64,000 nucleotides of DNA from Streptomyces exfoliatus. GTDB taxonomy: Bacteria; Actinomycetota; Actinomycetes; Streptomycetales; Streptomycetaceae. How positions within the stretch are numbered: the stretch's first letter is position 1; every line of letters begins with the position of its first letter. A program made the translations under genes and the position numbers. Shown here in pieces: positions 63,739-64,000 of the stretch. The notes below the pieces were generated by a model. That model ran no database searches. It had not been told where the DNA came from and saw only the letters and a list, made by a program, of their open reading frames with translations. The stretch spans positions 186,001-250,000 of the forward strand of contig NZ_JNZP01000010.1 of assembly GCF_000725545.1 (NCBI RefSeq), written 5' to 3'.

Positions 63739-63771
63739 ACCGCGTGCAGGCGTGGCAAAGCGGGCAGAGCG

Positions 63772-63810
63772 CGAGGCCCGGTGCCCCCGCGACGGGGGCA
63801 CCGGGCCTCG
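63772..63810. terminator. Bidirectional terminator between the ester-cyclase-like gene and groEL1
   Basis: A perfect 18-bp stem (CGAGGCCCGGTGCCCCCG and its complement) with a CGA loop lies 33 bp after the plus-strand stop codon and 45 bp from the groEL1 stop on the other strand. Confidence 0.87.
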
Positions 63811-63855
63811 GTGATCAGCGGGGCATCAGGCCCCGGTGATCGGTGACGACTGGCG

Positions 63856-64000
63856 TCAGTGGGAGTGGCCGTGGCCGCCGTGGCCGTGGTCCGCCGGCTC
63901 CTCTTCCTTCTTCTCCACCACGAGGGTCTCGGTGGTGAGGAGGAGGGAGGCGATCGAGGCGGCGTTCTCCAGGGCGGAGCGCGTCACCTTCACCGGGTCG
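63856..64000 (-). CDS. groEL1: Chaperonin GroEL1, C-terminal end (partial)
   Basis: The last 47 codons read [34 protein letters not shown] followed by [13 protein letters not shown] and stop TGA at 63858-63856. The first part is the end of the GroEL equatorial domain. The histidine-rich tail replaces the Gly-Met tail and marks the GroEL1 paralogue of actinobacteria, normally encoded next to groES. The rest lies outside the window. Confidence 0.93.
   Translation of the reverse strand, partial: DPVKVTRSALENAASIASLLLTTETLVVEKKEEEPADHGHGGHGHSH

Overview
The window is chromosomal DNA from a Streptomyces species. It is very GC-rich with strong third-position GC bias. It carries the developmental regulators bldM and whiD back to back, the sigma factor gene shbA next to them, three large one-component Ser/Thr kinases, an IcmB-type B12 subunit and a GroEL1 with a histidine-rich tail. 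The order of core genes (sucD, sucC ... icmB ... pcrA ... guaA ... glpD ... guaB3, guaB, shbA, bldM, whiD ... groEL1) is that of a conserved Streptomyces core region, read here in one orientation. No phage, insertion sequence, CRISPR array, rRNA or tRNA was recognised.

Layout. 1-2.5 kb: the tail of an unknown membrane protein converging on sucCD (succinyl-CoA synthetase). 2.9-11.6 kb: a two-armed module with MoxR ATPase, DUF5682 and VWA protein on the minus strand and SWIM zinc-finger protein and DUF5691 on the plus strand, with a small lipoprotein gene between the arms. 11.7-19.4 kb: icmB, a lipase-like hydrolase, an M23 peptidase with a long Tyr/Trp-rich tail, the helicase gene pcrA, a small membrane protein and a secreted NlpC/P60 hydrolase. 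19.5-23.7 kb: a two-component system whose sensor has a PspC domain, a divergent PspC/LiaF-like protein, a small membrane protein and DoxX. 23.8-28.4 kb: an unknown membrane protein, a class II aldolase, guaA, and an AroQ chorismate mutase preceded by a probable leaderless aromatic leader peptide and attenuator. 28.9-32.6 kb: a candidate small transcript, then a GMC oxidoreductase and a succinate-semialdehyde-type dehydrogenase in one operon. 32.7-40.1 kb: three membrane Ser/Thr kinases in a row, the middle one a pseudokinase split by an insertion. 40.3-44.3 kb: glpD, a divergent nucleotide-sugar dehydrogenase lacking the usual cysteine, and a membrane protein. 44.4-49.5 kb: guaB3, guaB, shbA, bldM and divergent whiD. 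49.7-52.2 kb: a LysR regulator divergent from a MOSC-SDR pair. 52.2-59.5 kb: a carbohydrate uptake locus (DUF2264 enzyme, DeoR/LacI hybrid regulator, ABC binding protein, two permeases, 2-hydroxyacid dehydrogenase) with clear operators. 59.5-63.7 kb: a large STAND-type NTPase divergent from an ester-cyclase-like protein. The window ends in the 3' end of groEL1.

Functional links. guaA, guaB and guaB3 together cover guanine nucleotide supply and balance. bldM, whiD and shbA tie development to the principal sigma factor. The carbohydrate locus is controlled by its own regulator through TTCGATCA-type half-sites. The MoxR module, the STAND NTPase and the kinase cluster are the least understood parts. 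No database search was run: family names come from motif recognition, and starts were chosen from ribosome binding sites and overlaps.
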